61,124 nucleotides of DNA, taken from positions 1-61,124 of the forward strand of contig JAGAJF010000163.1 of NCBI GenBank assembly GCA_017829005.1, read 5' to 3'. The DNA is from Oscillospiraceae bacterium (GTDB lineage Bacteria > Bacillota > Clostridia > Oscillospirales > Ruminococcaceae). Positions 9,940-18,720 of this stretch are shown here, in pieces (the first letter of the stretch is position 1; the number at the start of each line of letters is the position of its first letter). Made by a program: the position numbers and the translations under genes. The notes under the pieces were generated by a model, which did no database searches, was not told where the DNA came from, and worked only from the letters and a program-made list of their open reading frames with translations.

Positions 9940-10188
9940 GTGGAAAGCTTAAGCGGCAGAATAGTCCGCAGCTGTGCCGGAAGGGACAAAGGTAACTTCC
10001 TCGTTGTCATCAGAGCGGATGAAAGCTTCGTTTATGTGGCAGACGGCAAGGAACGTAAGCTTGCTTCTCTCAAAAAGAAAAGCTTAAAGCACGTGAAACC
10101 TACCAATACTGTTATTGATACGGAGTCTCTGACCGACAAGAAGCTCAGAAAGCTTATTGCCGAATTTTCGGCGGCTTCTGATTTTTAA
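9940..10188 (+). CDS. KOW-domain RNA-binding protein, YbzG / L14e-like
   Basis: This is an 82-aa basic protein with an N-terminal KOW-like motif (GRIVRSCAGRDKGNFLVVI) resembling eukaryotic L14e/L27e and the Bacillus protein YbzG. That protein occupies the same place between map and infA. It probably binds RNA or the ribosome, but its role is not established. Translation starts at GTG (9940) behind AAGGGGGA. Confidence 0.85.
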   Translation: MESLSGRIVRSCAGRDKGNFLVVIRADESFVYVADGKERKLASLKKKSLKHVKPTNTVIDTESLTDKKLRKLIAEFSAASDF

Positions 10189-10218
10189 CCCGAAACTACA
10201 TCCAAGGAGGCTGTCAGC

Positions 10219-10437
10219 TTGTCTAAGGAAGATGTTATTGAGATCGAGGGCACGGTTATCGAAGCTCTCCCCAACGCCAACTTTCAGGTTGAGCTTGCAA
10301 ACGGACATAAGATTCTTGCTCACGTATCGGGCAAACTGAGAATGAACTATATCAGAATCGTTCCCGGCGACAAGGTTACTGTTGAAATGTCCCCATATGA
10401 CCTTACTAAGGGCAGGATCACGTGGAGAGCCAAGTGA
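10219..10437 (+). CDS. infA: Translation initiation factor IF-1
   Basis: IF-1 (72 aa) is an S1/OB-fold protein that blocks the A site during initiation. The sequence has the expected [18 protein letters not shown] and [25 protein letters not shown] motifs. The start codon is TTG (10219) behind CAAGGAGG; the second residue (Ser) matches homologues. Confidence 0.97.
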   Translation: MSKEDVIEIEGTVIEALPNANFQVELANGHKILAHVSGKLRMNYIRIVPGDKVTVEMSPYDLTKGRITWRAK

Positions 10438-10497
10438 TACGGATCACCGTTATCTGCTGAGTTTTCTCAGCACATCACTCAAGAAGGAGGAATTATA

Positions 10498-10611
10498 ATG
10501 AAAGTAAGACCTTCAGTTAAGCCTATCTGCGAAAAGTGCAAGGTTATCAAAAGAAAAGGCAAAATTATGATCATATGCGAAAATCCTAAGCATAAGCAGC
10601 GTCAGGGCTGA
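10498..10611 (+). CDS. rpmJ: 50S ribosomal protein L36
   Basis: This 37-aa gene starts at ATG 10498 behind AAGGAGG and reads [20 protein letters not shown]. It carries the zinc ligands of L36 (C11, C14, C27 and H32). It is the usual small gene between infA and rpsM. Confidence 0.97.
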   Translation: MKVRPSVKPICEKCKVIKRKGKIMIICENPKHKQRQG

Positions 10612-10703
10612 TTGCTGTAGCTGCCAATGCAGCTTGAAATAAGGATAAAATAGCCATAACACACTGGGCGCAAGTCCAAATTTTATTCGGAGGTGTATTT
10701 TTA

Positions 10704-11072
10704 ATGGCACGTATTGCCGGTGTTGACCTTCCCAAGAATAAGAGAGTTGAGATAGGACTCACTTATATCTACGGTATCGGTCGTAAATCTGCGGAAACTA
10801 TTCTCGCAAACACAGGTGTAAACCCTGATACAAGAGTTAAGGATCTCACTGAGGACGATGTTGCTAAGCTTCGTGACTACATCGACCACAACTTCATCGT
10901 TGAGGGCGATCTCAGAAGAAATGTTGCGCTTAACATCAAGCGTCTCGTTGAAATCGGTTGTTACAGAGGCGTTCGTCACCGCAAGGGTCTCCCCGTAAGA
11001 GGTCAGAGAACCAAGACTAACGCAAGAACCCGCAAGGGCCCCGTTAAGACAATCGCTAACAAGAAGAAGTAA
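10704..11072 (+). CDS. rpsM: 30S ribosomal protein S13
   Basis: S13 (122 aa) contacts the P-site tRNA and the 50S subunit. The helix-two-turn-helix region ([20 protein letters not shown]) and the basic tail ([18 protein letters not shown]) are intact. It follows rpmJ after a 92-base spacer in which no clear promoter was seen. Confidence 0.97.
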   Translation: MARIAGVDLPKNKRVEIGLTYIYGIGRKSAETILANTGVNPDTRVKDLTEDDVAKLRDYIDHNFIVEGDLRRNVALNIKRLVEIGCYRGVRHRKGLPVRGQRTKTNARTRKGPVKTIANKKK

Positions 11073-11086
11073 GGAGGGATTGAACA

Positions 11087-11488
11087 ATGGCTCAGGTTAA
11101 GGGTAAAAAGACTACCATCAGAAGACGTCGTGAACGTAAAAATATTGAAAATGGCGCTGTTCATATCCAGTCCACTTTCAACAATACTATCGTAACTATC
11201 ACCGATACTCAGGGCAATGCTCTTTCATGGGCATCTGCAGGCGGTCTCGGTTTCAGAGGCTCCAAGAAGTCCACTCCTTTCGCTGCTCAGACTGCTGCTG
11301 AAACTGCTGCAAGAGCTGCTATGGAGCACGGCCTCAAGACTGTTGAGGTTTACGTTAAGGGTCCCGGTGCAGGAAGAGAAGCTGCTATCAGAGCTCTCCA
11401 GACCGTTGGTCTCGAGGTAAGACTTATCAAGGATGTTACTCCTATTCCTCACAATGGCTGCCGTCCTCCCAAGAGAAGACGTGTCTAA
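11087..11488 (+). CDS. rpsK: 30S ribosomal protein S11
   Basis: S11 (133 aa) lines the mRNA exit cleft with S7. Family motifs [22 protein letters not shown] and the C-terminal [13 protein letters not shown] are present. It is 14 bases behind rpsM with an AAGGAGGG site. Nothing unusual is seen. Confidence 0.97.
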   Translation: MAQVKGKKTTIRRRRERKNIENGAVHIQSTFNNTIVTITDTQGNALSWASAGGLGFRGSKKSTPFAAQTAAETAARAAMEHGLKTVEVYVKGPGAGREAAIRALQTVGLEVRLIKDVTPIPHNGCRPPKRRRV

Positions 11489-11509
11489 TTTTCAGGAGGT
11501 GTTATTGAA

Positions 11510-12106
11510 ATGGCTTTAAATAAAGAACCCATCCTCAAGAGATGCAGATACCTGGGCATCAGCCCCATGGTTATGGGCGTTTCTAAGGAGTCCAAGAGAA
11601 ATCCCGGCGCTAACAGCAGAAAAAAGGTTTCCGAGTATGGTATGCAGCTCAAGGAAAAGCAGAAGCTGAAGTTCATCTACGGCGTACTTGAGAAGCCCTT
11701 CTATCACTACTTTGAGATCGCTTCCAAGATGGAGGGTAAGGCCGGTGATAACCTTATCACTATCCTCGAATCCAGACTTGACAATGTTGTTTACAGAATG
11801 GGTCTCGCTCTCACAAGACGTGAGGCAAGACAGCTTGTTACTCACAGACATTTCACTGTTAACGGCAAGCGTGTAAACATTCCCTCTTACCGCATCAAGG
11901 AAGGCGATGTTATCGCTCTCTACGAGGGAAGCCGCAGCAGCACTAAGTTTAAGGATGTTGTTGAGCAGACTGCTACAAGAGTTGTTCCCCTCTGGCTCGA
12001 GGCTGACAAGGATAACTTCTCCGCTAAGGTAGTTCGTATGCCCAACGTTGAGGACCTCGATTACGAGACTTCTACACACCTTATCGTCGAGCTGTACTCC
12101 AAGTAA
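11510..12106 (+). CDS. rpsD: 30S ribosomal protein S4
   Basis: S4 (198 aa) nucleates 30S assembly. It has the N-terminal all-helical domain and an S4 RNA-binding domain at about residues 90-155 (RLDNVVYRMGLALTRREARQ, HFTVNGKRVNIPSYRI). It lacks the N-terminal zinc cysteines. Its place between rpsK and rpoA is the Clostridia and proteobacterial arrangement; in Bacillus subtilis rpsD lies elsewhere. Confidence 0.97.
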   Translation: MALNKEPILKRCRYLGISPMVMGVSKESKRNPGANSRKKVSEYGMQLKEKQKLKFIYGVLEKPFYHYFEIASKMEGKAGDNLITILESRLDNVVYRMGLALTRREARQLVTHRHFTVNGKRVNIPSYRIKEGDVIALYEGSRSSTKFKDVVEQTATRVVPLWLEADKDNFSAKVVRMPNVEDLDYETSTHLIVELYSK

Positions 12107-12193
12107 TAGCTTTAAATATACTATGCACCGCTTTTTTGCGGCGCATAGGATATGTACGTTTACTAACAATGCGACTATAGGAGGGTTATACTA

Positions 12194-13147
12194 ATGCTTG
12201 AAAAAATCGAAAAGCCGGAAATTGATACCGTTAAGCTGGATGTAAACGGCACTTACGGTATGTTCGTTCTCGCTCCTCTGGAGCGCGGCTATGGTACTAC
12301 TCTGGGCAACAGCCTCAGACGTGTACTGCTCTCCTCGCTTCCGGGTGTTGCCGTTACTTCCGTGAAGATCGACGGCGTTCACCACGAATTATCCACTATT
12401 CCCGGGGTTAAGGAAGACGTTACTGAGATCATTCTTAACCTTAAGGGTCTGACTGCAAAGCTTTACGGCGAGGGTCCCAAGACCATCTATATCGAGGCTG
12501 AGGACGAGTGCGAGGTCACTGCAGGCGATATCAAGACCGATTCTGAGGTAGATATCCTTGTTCCCGATATGCACATCGCTACTCTCGGTAAGGACGCAAA
12601 GCTTTATATGGAGATCACTATTGACCGTGGCAGGGGCTATGTTCCCGCTGAAAAGAACAAGCAGCTTTTCAATCTCGGCATCGACGTGATCGCAGTTGAC
12701 TCTATTTACACGCCTGTACTGAAGGTAAACTTCCGCGTCGAGGATACTCGTCTCGGTCAGGTTACAGATTATGACAAGCTTATTCTTGAGGTATGGACAG
12801 ACGGTACCGTATCTGCTAAGGAAGCTGTGTCTCAGGCAGCCAATCTCCTCATTGAGCATCTGAAATCATTCAGCAATCTTTCCGATGAGTCCGCTATCAC
12901 CGAAATTATGGTGGAGAAGGACGATAAGGGCAAGGAGAAGATCCTTGAGATGACCATTGAGGAACTTGACTTATCAGTACGTTCCTTTAACTGCTTGAAG
13001 CGTGCGGGAATCAATACCGTTGAAGATCTGATTAGCAAATCAGAAGAAGAAATGATGAAGGTTAGAAACCTCGGTAAGAAGTCCTTCGACGAGGTTAAGG
13101 AGAAGCTCCAGTCTCTGGGCTTTGACCTTAGCAGCGAGGAAGAATAA
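12194..13147 (+). CDS. rpoA: DNA-directed RNA polymerase subunit alpha
   Basis: The alpha subunit (317 aa) has an N-terminal dimerisation domain ([20 protein letters not shown] near residue 30). A linker leads to the C-terminal DNA-binding domain ([29 protein letters not shown]). It lies between rpsD and rplQ. The 87-base spacer before it contains GCACCGCTTTTTTGCGGCGC, a weak hairpin without a long T-run. Confidence 0.98.
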   Translation: MLEKIEKPEIDTVKLDVNGTYGMFVLAPLERGYGTTLGNSLRRVLLSSLPGVAVTSVKIDGVHHELSTIPGVKEDVTEIILNLKGLTAKLYGEGPKTIYIEAEDECEVTAGDIKTDSEVDILVPDMHIATLGKDAKLYMEITIDRGRGYVPAEKNKQLFNLGIDVIAVDSIYTPVLKVNFRVEDTRLGQVTDYDKLILEVWTDGTVSAKEAVSQAANLLIEHLKSFSNLSDESAITEIMVEKDDKGKEKILEMTIEELDLSVRSFNCLKRAGINTVEDLISKSEEEMMKVRNLGKKSFDEVKEKLQSLGFDLSSEEE

Positions 13148-13178
13148 CCGTTCAATATTTGGTAAGGAGTGAATATCA

Positions 13179-13520
13179 ATGCCGGGAACCAGAAAACTGG
13201 GCAGAACAAGCGACCATAGAAAGGCTATGCTGAGAGCTATGGTTACATTCCTGCTTGAGAATGGCAGAATTGAAACTACAGTTACCAGAGCGAAGGAAGT
13301 TCGCTCTATGGCTGAAAAAATGATCACTACAGCAAAGACCAATGACCTCCACTCTAAGCGTCAGGTTCTTGCTTATGTTACTAAGGAAGATGTTGTCAAG
13401 AAGCTTTTTGACGAGATCGCTCCCAAGTACGCTGATGTAAACGGCGGCTACACAAGGATCGTTAAGATCGGTCCCCGCCGCGGCGACGCTGCTGAGATGG
13501 CAGTTATCGAGCTTGTTTGA
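13179..13520 (+). CDS. rplQ: 50S ribosomal protein L17
   Basis: L17 (113 aa) closes the ribosomal cluster. It begins [19 protein letters not shown] and ends in the typical [15 protein letters not shown]. It is followed by a strong terminator. The ecfA/ecfT and truA genes often found next in Firmicutes are absent here. Confidence 0.97.
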   Translation: MPGTRKLGRTSDHRKAMLRAMVTFLLENGRIETTVTRAKEVRSMAEKMITTAKTNDLHSKRQVLAYVTKEDVVKKLFDEIAPKYADVNGGYTRIVKIGPRRGDAAEMAVIELV

Positions 13521-13540
13521 TTATAAATAAGTAAGTTTTA

Positions 13541-13575
13541 TCCCCCTGTTCATGCGAACGGGGGGATTTTTTTTA
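13541..13575 (+). terminator. Terminator of the ribosomal protein cluster
   Basis: A GC-rich hairpin (CCCCC-T-GTTC / GAAC-G-GGGGG around ATGC) is followed by a run of eight T. It lies 20 bases after rplQ. Confidence 0.9.
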
Positions 13576-13681
13576 TTGTTAGCTGACGGCTAACCAAATC
13601 CCCCTAATGATATGATATACTGTGATATAAGATAAGAAAATTCGTTACTGATGTCACAATTACCGATAGGGGGTATATAAA

Positions 13682-13846
13682 ATGAAAGCAATTCTTCAAA
13701 TAGTGATAGCGATAGCTATTAACCGAATATATCATAAGAATTTTGAAGTGGTATATTTGTCATTCATTTCTGTGATTAAGGAATGGGCAGTATGTCTTTT
13801 GATAAGCTGTCTGATAGTTGAAGGGGTATACGAATTCTTTTTATAA
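13682..13846 (+). CDS. 54-aa hydrophobic peptide, paralogue of the 50-aa gene at 45346
   Basis: This small gene begins ATG at 13682 behind a good ATAGGGGG site eight bases upstream and encodes 54 residues. A hydrophobic N-terminal stretch (residues ~3-14) is followed by YHKNFEVVYLSF, then KEW, then a second hydrophobic segment, so two membrane passes are likely. About 18 of 33 core residues are identical to the peptide encoded at 45346-45498 on the minus strand, including YHK, VVY, SF and KEW. That similarity is the main reason for calling it a real gene. No function is recognised. It lies alone between the rplQ terminator and the LacI-family gene, in a 520-base stretch that otherwise holds only promoter signals. 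Confidence 0.7.
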   Translation: MKAILQIVIAIAINRIYHKNFEVVYLSFISVIKEWAVCLLISCLIVEGVYEFFL

Positions 13847-13979
13847 TAATGCTTCAGACGGTCTGTAAATCAAATATCTGTTTATAATAATTTTTTCTTG
13901 ATATTTTTTTAACAGCAGCCGGTATTTTCGGAGGTATATAATAAATTCTATTTATCCCATAGGAATTGTCTCGAAGCTA

Positions 13980-14008
13980 TTGACAATTCACACCAAAAGC
14001 GGTATTAT
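13980..14008 (+). promoter_or_regulatory. Promoter of the LacI-family gene
   Basis: TTGACA (13980-13985) and TATTAT (14003-14008) are separated by 17 bases and lie ~33 bases before the LacI-family start codon. Confidence 0.75.
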
Positions 14009-14040
14009 ATAAATACAGTGAATGAACGAGGAGCGGTGTG

Positions 14041-15114
14041 ATGTCAATAAAGAAAATTGCTGAGATGGCGGGGGTTTCGGTGTCTACTGCGGGCAGGGTG
14101 CTAAGTGACCCCAATCACCGATGCTTGTCCGAGGAGGTTCGTCAGCGGATATTGCAGGCTGCACGTGATATAGATTATGTTCCCAATGAGGCTGCCAGAA
14201 ATCTTAAAAGCGGCAGCACGGGGGGCAGGAAGATATATTACATTGATATCCTGCTTACTCGGGTCATATCCGAGGAAAATGACCCCTTTTTCAGCGAGAT
14301 GCTGAGACTTACCGAGCTGGAGATAAGAAGAAACAACTGCATTGTTTCAAATATACGGTATTTCTCCCAGCTTTCCGATGAAAAATACTGTATGTCCGAG
14401 GAGGCAGAGCGGGATATCGGTGAGCTGTACAAGTCCTCCGAGCGTCATTCCGACGGGCTTATCATTATCGGAAAATGCTGTGACAAGGCTCTCAAGCTCA
14501 TTAAAAAGCATGAAAAGAATATCGTTTCCATAAACCGAAATTCCACTAATTATGAGGTGGACGAGGTTTTGTGCGACGGCAGGAAGATAGCACTTCTGGC
14601 TATTGAACAGCTTGTGAAATGCGGTCACACAAGGGTCGGTTATGTGGGCGGCTGTCACAATGAAGCCCGTTTTGCGGGCTATCAGGAGGCGCTGACCGGA
14701 TACCGCCTTGAGCTTGACATTGACTACATTTACGATACCACTCCCGATGAGGAAAACGGCTTCAAGGCTATGGAATATTTCCTGAGACAAAGCAGTCCGC
14801 CCACGGGGATATACTGTGCTAACGATATTCTTGCGGTGGGAATGATAAAATGTCTTAACAAGCGTAGGACTAAGCATTACACTCCTGCCATAGTTTCAAG
14901 CGATGATATTGCCGAGGGTCAGTTTACAAAGCCCATGCTTACTACCGTTTCTCTGCCAAAGGGTGAAATGGCGAGATTTGCCTTAATGCTGCTCCTTGAC
15001 CGCATTGCAGGCGGTCACAGGACCGTTTCAAGGCTTGAAATGGAAGGTACTCTCATTGTCAGGGAAAGCTGCTTTCCGCTTTCAAAATACAACGAGCCTG
15101 AATATTACATATAA
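14041..15114 (+). CDS. LacI-family transcriptional regulator
   Basis: This is a 357-aa LacI/GalR-type regulator. The N-terminal helix-turn-helix (SIKKIAEMAGVSVSTAGRVL) is followed by the hinge (YVPNEAARNLKSG) and a periplasmic-binding-protein-like ligand domain with motifs such as GYVGG and CANDILAVGM. The ATG at 14041 has GAGGAG eight bases upstream; an adjacent GTG at 14038 is the alternative. It converges on the sulfotransferase operon. Three LacI-type palindromes upstream of that operon make it the likely regulator, an inference from context only. Its stop codon lies at the edge of a MITE-like palindrome. Confidence 0.9.
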   Translation: MSIKKIAEMAGVSVSTAGRVLSDPNHRCLSEEVRQRILQAARDIDYVPNEAARNLKSGSTGGRKIYYIDILLTRVISEENDPFFSEMLRLTELEIRRNNCIVSNIRYFSQLSDEKYCMSEEAERDIGELYKSSERHSDGLIIIGKCCDKALKLIKKHEKNIVSINRNSTNYEVDEVLCDGRKIALLAIEQLVKCGHTRVGYVGGCHNEARFAGYQEALTGYRLELDIDYIYDTTPDEENGFKAMEYFLRQSSPPTGIYCANDILAVGMIKCLNKRRTKHYTPAIVSSDDIAEGQFTKPMLTTVSLPKGEMARFALMLLLDRIAGGHRTVSRLEMEGTLIVRESCFPLSKYNEPEYYI

Positions 15115-15276
15115 TACTAATAACCATTTAACCTATAGATAAAATACGGCGGCTATAATACGCCCACTCGTCGTCAAACTCCCTTGCCGGGCGTAAGCCC
15201 GCCTGCGGTCGTTTTCCTAGATTGGTCGTATTCTATCCACCGTCTTTATCCATAGAACAAATGGTTATTAGTATAA
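15112..15276. mobile_element. MITE-like 165-bp imperfect palindrome
   Basis: The ends are inverted copies: TACTAATAACCATTT at 15115-15129 is repeated exactly in reverse at 15259-15273. Similarity between the arms continues inward for ~55 bases with mismatches (CTATAGATAAAATACGG against CTATGGATAAAGACGG, then ATAATACG against AGAATACG). A small GC-rich hairpin (GGGCGTAAGCCC) lies at the centre. No coding capacity is seen. The left end includes the LacI stop codon and the right end abuts the operon terminator, as expected for a non-autonomous element inserted between convergent genes. Confidence 0.7.
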
Positions 15277-15315
15277 AATCACCGCCGTTTCACGAAATGA
15301 AACGGCGGTGATTTT
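15275..15315. terminator. Bidirectional terminator between the LacI gene and the sulfotransferase gene
   Basis: A perfect 18-bp stem (15275-15292 / 15298-15315) with a five-base loop has A-rich and T-rich ends, so it can terminate from both sides. It begins four bases from the sulfotransferase stop codon. Confidence 0.9.
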
Positions 15316-15318
15316 GCT

Positions 15319-16812
15319 TTATTTGTTTAAATCCTTCTTATTTACAGAAGCAACGCAGAAATCTATCTTTTCGTCACCATCATCGTCGGAATCTCCGCCG
15401 CCTGTCATTGTTCTCTTGTTGGGGTCAACGCCGTCGGTAACGGTAATCTTGCCAAGACCTGCTCCCACTACAGAGCCGGGAACTCTGAATGTTGAAACAT
15501 CTATAGGTTCAACGGATATCTCCTCGGGCTTTGAAAGCTGGGGTATCCACTCATATGGCACACGGTATGCACGGTATATCATATTGTTTGTAAATTTGCC
15601 GAACATATTATTGAAGTAGGGATTTATGTATTCCCAGACGATCTCATGGTCGGGGGTAACTTCTATGAGCCTGCCGTCAGAGCCTTCGGTAATGAGCGTG
15701 TTGCCGTTGGGAAGTCTTTGTGCGGCGCTTATGTATGAGCTGTAGAACTTGGAAGCGTCAGAGAATAGGAAATGTCCTGCTTCAAGGGGTGTGTACTGCC
15801 ATGTTATCTCCAGGGTCACGGGGTTGAACTGTAGAACGCGGGAATAATCTCTGTGTGCGTTGTTAACGCCGTTTGAAGAGGCAGGATTGGGTACTCCGTA
15901 GCCGCCTTCGCCGCCGTTGTCGAACACCAGCAGATCGCCCTCCCCGGGGAGACCCTTGGGTATCATATGAAGATGATGCTGTCCGATTATCCAGCCAAGC
16001 TTTCTTGTGGCTTCGCTTTCGTTGAAGTCGGGTCCTATGCGCCATACGATCTTTCCCGTTTTCTTTTCGATAATGCCCAGAATGTTGGAGTTTCTGGCAT
16101 CAAATATGATATTGTCGGGGTGGAAACGCTCGTCGCCGCCGTCATACCATTTGTTTTCTCCGAGAGTTGAGAAGTTGTTGATGTGCATCCAGTCGCCGCC
16201 TGCTTCGCCGTGAATGCCCGGGTTTCTGTAAAGGGTGTTCTTTGCGGCTTCGTCAAAGCCAAGCTCGTCAAAGTGGTCGCTTGCTCTCCAGCTCCAGAGG
16301 ATATTGCCCTCCCAGTCAACCTCGATTATCTTATCGTCTATGAGCCGTTTGTCGGTGATATTGCGGTTGTAGAGATTTTCGTGGGTGAGGATAAGGGTGT
16401 TGCCGCTGTCCGTCTTAGACTCTCCGCCGGGGTAATAATAGCCCACCGTGGAGCCTTCACGCTGATAATCGTGGTGCTGTCTTGCCATATAGACAGGCTC
16501 CTTGCCCGGGTCTGCCACAAGCTCGGTCTTGTCGAATTTCCATACGATGTGACCGTCCCAATCTACCTGCACAAGGTCTATCTGATCCTGGAAGGAATGC
16601 TTGCCGCCTCTTGCGCCTGTGGTTCCCATTACATATCCGCCGGGGAGTATCTTGTTGGGAAAGCCGCCCAGACCTGCCCAGAGCTGCACCTCTCTGCCGT
16701 TCATATCAATAAGCAGCGCACCCTTTGCCGAGGGGAATATGGTGTAGCCGCTGTATGCCTTGTCTTTATTGTAAAGTGTTGTTCCTGTGGGGAAAATCGT
16801 AGGGTAGCCCAT
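15319..16812 (-). CDS. Arylsulfate sulfotransferase family protein
   Basis: This 497-aa protein belongs to the arylsulfotransferase (ASST) beta-propeller family, which moves sulfuryl groups from aryl sulfates to phenolic acceptors. Repeated propeller blades appear as IxxVDWxGxIVW (DWDGHIVWKF, DWEGNILWSW, KTGKIVWRIG). Candidate active-site histidines lie in ARQHHDY, GDWMHIN and IIGQHHLHMIP, and an arginine in YSRVLQF. There is no signal peptide, unlike the periplasmic E. coli enzyme, so it should act in the cytoplasm. It is the last gene of an operon with an SsuA-like transporter and a thioredoxin, which suggests import and desulfation of organosulfur compounds. The short acidic C-terminal stretch (DSDDDGDE) is of unknown use. 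Confidence 0.85.
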   Translation of the reverse strand: MGYPTIFPTGTTLYNKDKAYSGYTIFPSAKGALLIDMNGREVQLWAGLGGFPNKILPGGYVMGTTGARGGKHSFQDQIDLVQVDWDGHIVWKFDKTELVADPGKEPVYMARQHHDYQREGSTVGYYYPGGESKTDSGNTLILTHENLYNRNITDKRLIDDKIIEVDWEGNILWSWRASDHFDELGFDEAAKNTLYRNPGIHGEAGGDWMHINNFSTLGENKWYDGGDERFHPDNIIFDARNSNILGIIEKKTGKIVWRIGPDFNESEATRKLGWIIGQHHLHMIPKGLPGEGDLLVFDNGGEGGYGVPNPASSNGVNNAHRDYSRVLQFNPVTLEITWQYTPLEAGHFLFSDASKFYSSYISAAQRLPNGNTLITEGSDGRLIEVTPDHEIVWEYINPYFNNMFGKFTNNMIYRAYRVPYEWIPQLSKPEEISVEPIDVSTFRVPGSVVGAGLGKITVTDGVDPNKRTMTGGGDSDDDGDEKIDFCVASVNKKDLNK

Positions 16813-16834
16813 TTTTTACCGCTCCTTTTCTATG

Positions 16835-17869
16835 TTACTTTGTAAGGGTGTTTCTGTCGGGGAATGCAGCGTCGATGGCAGAGGTGTCATAAAAATCTGT
16901 CACACTGTAGTCCTCGGGGAATTTACCATGCTCAAATGCCCATTTTTCTATGGTATTGAGATAGTCAGCGCCGTCCTTGGTTGTGCCGATGCCATATGTT
17001 CTTGATGTCCAGTCGTTTTTGAAATTCTCCTCAACTACGCCGTATCTTGCGGCAACTCTTGATGCCACCGAGTCAAGATTTGCGTTTATGTAGTCGATGG
17101 ACTCCTGTGTTGCCTTCAGGTAATTGCCCAGAAGCTCGCTGTTGTTCTTGCCGAATTCAGATGTGGTGAGCAGGTAGCTGCCTGTTTTCAGTCCCCAGTC
17201 GGAAGAGCTTACTGCCAGCTTCCAGCCGAATTCCTCATATTTGCTGCCGCTTGTGCCGAATGCCACTACTGCGGAAGCGTCGTTTTTCTGAGCAATAGCA
17301 AGGGTGGTGCTGTAATCCGCATTTATGATATTCTGCTTGGTTTCGTCAAGTCCAAGCTTTTCAATGGCAACACTGGTGTAATAATCCGAAACGGTTCCAA
17401 CCATTGAGATAAAGCCCTTGCTGCCGTCCAGCGCCGCTAAATTGTTCTCAAATTCGGGAGCTACGTAAAGTCCGCCCGTTAATATTTCGCTGGCATACAG
17501 CTCGGAAAAGATAACAAGGTTGGTATCGTGAAGCGTGTTGCCGATACGGTTTACAAGGGCGTAATCTGCCATCTCGCCTGTGTCCGCAGTACCGTTGACA
17601 ACGGCGTCAATGGTGTTTATGCCTGCCACATATTCGGTTATCTCGAGCTTGATGCCGTATTTTTCAAATATGCCCTCTTCCGTGCCGATAAAGGTGGTGT
17701 ACTGGTCGGGCTGTCCTGTCATTACCGCTACACGAAGGGTCTGCAGATCATTTCCGCTGTCGGGAGAGGTCTTTTCCGTCGAAGCCGCGGAGCAGCCTGT
17801 AACCAGAGAAAGGGTCAGTGCGGAAGAAATTGTAAGGGGGATAAGCTTCTTTAAAATTTTTGTATTCAT
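16835..17869 (-). CDS. SsuA/TauA-like substrate-binding lipoprotein
   Basis: This 344-aa protein has a lipoprotein signal (basic start, hydrophobic run, lipobox LVTGC with Cys at ~26). A NitT/TauT/SsuA-type periplasmic binding fold follows (LRVAVMTGQPDQYTTF, GIFEKYGIKLEI, VVNGTADTGEMADYA). Such proteins bind sulfonates, taurine, nitrate or thiamine precursors. The sulfotransferase next door makes an organosulfur ligand most likely. It would be anchored outside the membrane and feed the permease encoded just upstream. Confidence 0.88.
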   Translation of the reverse strand: MNTKILKKLIPLTISSALTLSLVTGCSAASTEKTSPDSGNDLQTLRVAVMTGQPDQYTTFIGTEEGIFEKYGIKLEITEYVAGINTIDAVVNGTADTGEMADYALVNRIGNTLHDTNLVIFSELYASEILTGGLYVAPEFENNLAALDGSKGFISMVGTVSDYYTSVAIEKLGLDETKQNIINADYSTTLAIAQKNDASAVVAFGTSGSKYEEFGWKLAVSSSDWGLKTGSYLLTTSEFGKNNSELLGNYLKATQESIDYINANLDSVASRVAARYGVVEENFKNDWTSRTYGIGTTKDGADYLNTIEKWAFEHGKFPEDYSVTDFYDTSAIDAAFPDRNTLTK

Positions 17870-17892
17870 AATAAATTACTCCATTCTTTTGA

Positions 17893-18702
17893 TTATTTTA
17901 CGCCGAAATGGCTGAGTTTTTTTCTGCCGATGTACTGTAAAAGTCTGTCAGCGGCAAAGCCTAATATTGCAAGGGTCACAATTCCTGCAAATGCCCAGCT
18001 TGTTTTATAGTAAAGCTTCGAGCTGTTTATGAGATATCCCAGACCGTCGCTGCCCACAAGCATTTCCGCTGCAATAACGCAGACGATGGAGGAACCCAGT
18101 CCAAGTCTTATGCCTGTGAAAATATAGGCTGCTGCTGAGGGAACTATAACGGTGAAGAACACTCTTACCTTCTTTGCTCCCATACAGGAGGCTGCCTCGA
18201 TAAGGGACTGATCTGCCGTTGCAACTCCTGCAATGGTGTTTACGAAAACGGGGAAAAAGGAAGCGTAAAATATAAGCGCCACCTTTGACTCCTCACCCAC
18301 GCCGAACCACATGAGAAACAGCGTTGTAAGGGCTATGGCGGGAACAAATCTGATAAAGCTCAGTATAGGCTCTATGAGCCATCTGACAGGCTTGAAATTT
18401 CCCACCAGAAGTCCTAAGGGTATTCCCAGAGCCGACGCTAAAAGCCAGCCCTTTACTATCCTGCCCAGACTTGCGATGATGTCCGCAATAAGCGTTCCGT
18501 TTGAGATAAGAGTTATCAGACTGTCAAGGGTCTCCTTGGGGCTTGGGAGAAAGTATTCGTCATATGCAAGGGAACCTATGCCCCACACGCCGATAACTAT
18601 TATCCAGGAAATTATTCCCGACTTCAGAATATTCTGAGGAAAGCTTTTTTCGCTCTTTTTAAGCGCTGCGCCGTTTTCGGGAAGTGCTTCTGTTTTTTCC
18701 AT
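17893..18702 (-). CDS. SsuC/TauC-like ABC transporter permease
   Basis: This 269-aa permease has about six membrane helices and the EAA loop (SLIEAASCMGAKKVRVFFTVIVPSAAAYIFTG) that docks the ATPase. The N-terminal ~25 residues are polar and cytoplasmic. It lies between the ATPase and binding-protein genes with short spacers, giving a complete importer. The family includes sulfonate, taurine and nitrate permeases; the substrate is inferred from neighbours. Confidence 0.9.
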   Translation of the reverse strand: MEKTEALPENGAALKKSEKSFPQNILKSGIISWIIVIGVWGIGSLAYDEYFLPSPKETLDSLITLISNGTLIADIIASLGRIVKGWLLASALGIPLGLLVGNFKPVRWLIEPILSFIRFVPAIALTTLFLMWFGVGEESKVALIFYASFFPVFVNTIAGVATADQSLIEAASCMGAKKVRVFFTVIVPSAAAYIFTGIRLGLGSSIVCVIAAEMLVGSDGLGYLINSSKLYYKTSWAFAGIVTLAILGFAADRLLQYIGRKKLSHFGVK

Positions 18703-18720
18703 TTTATCACGACCTTTAAA

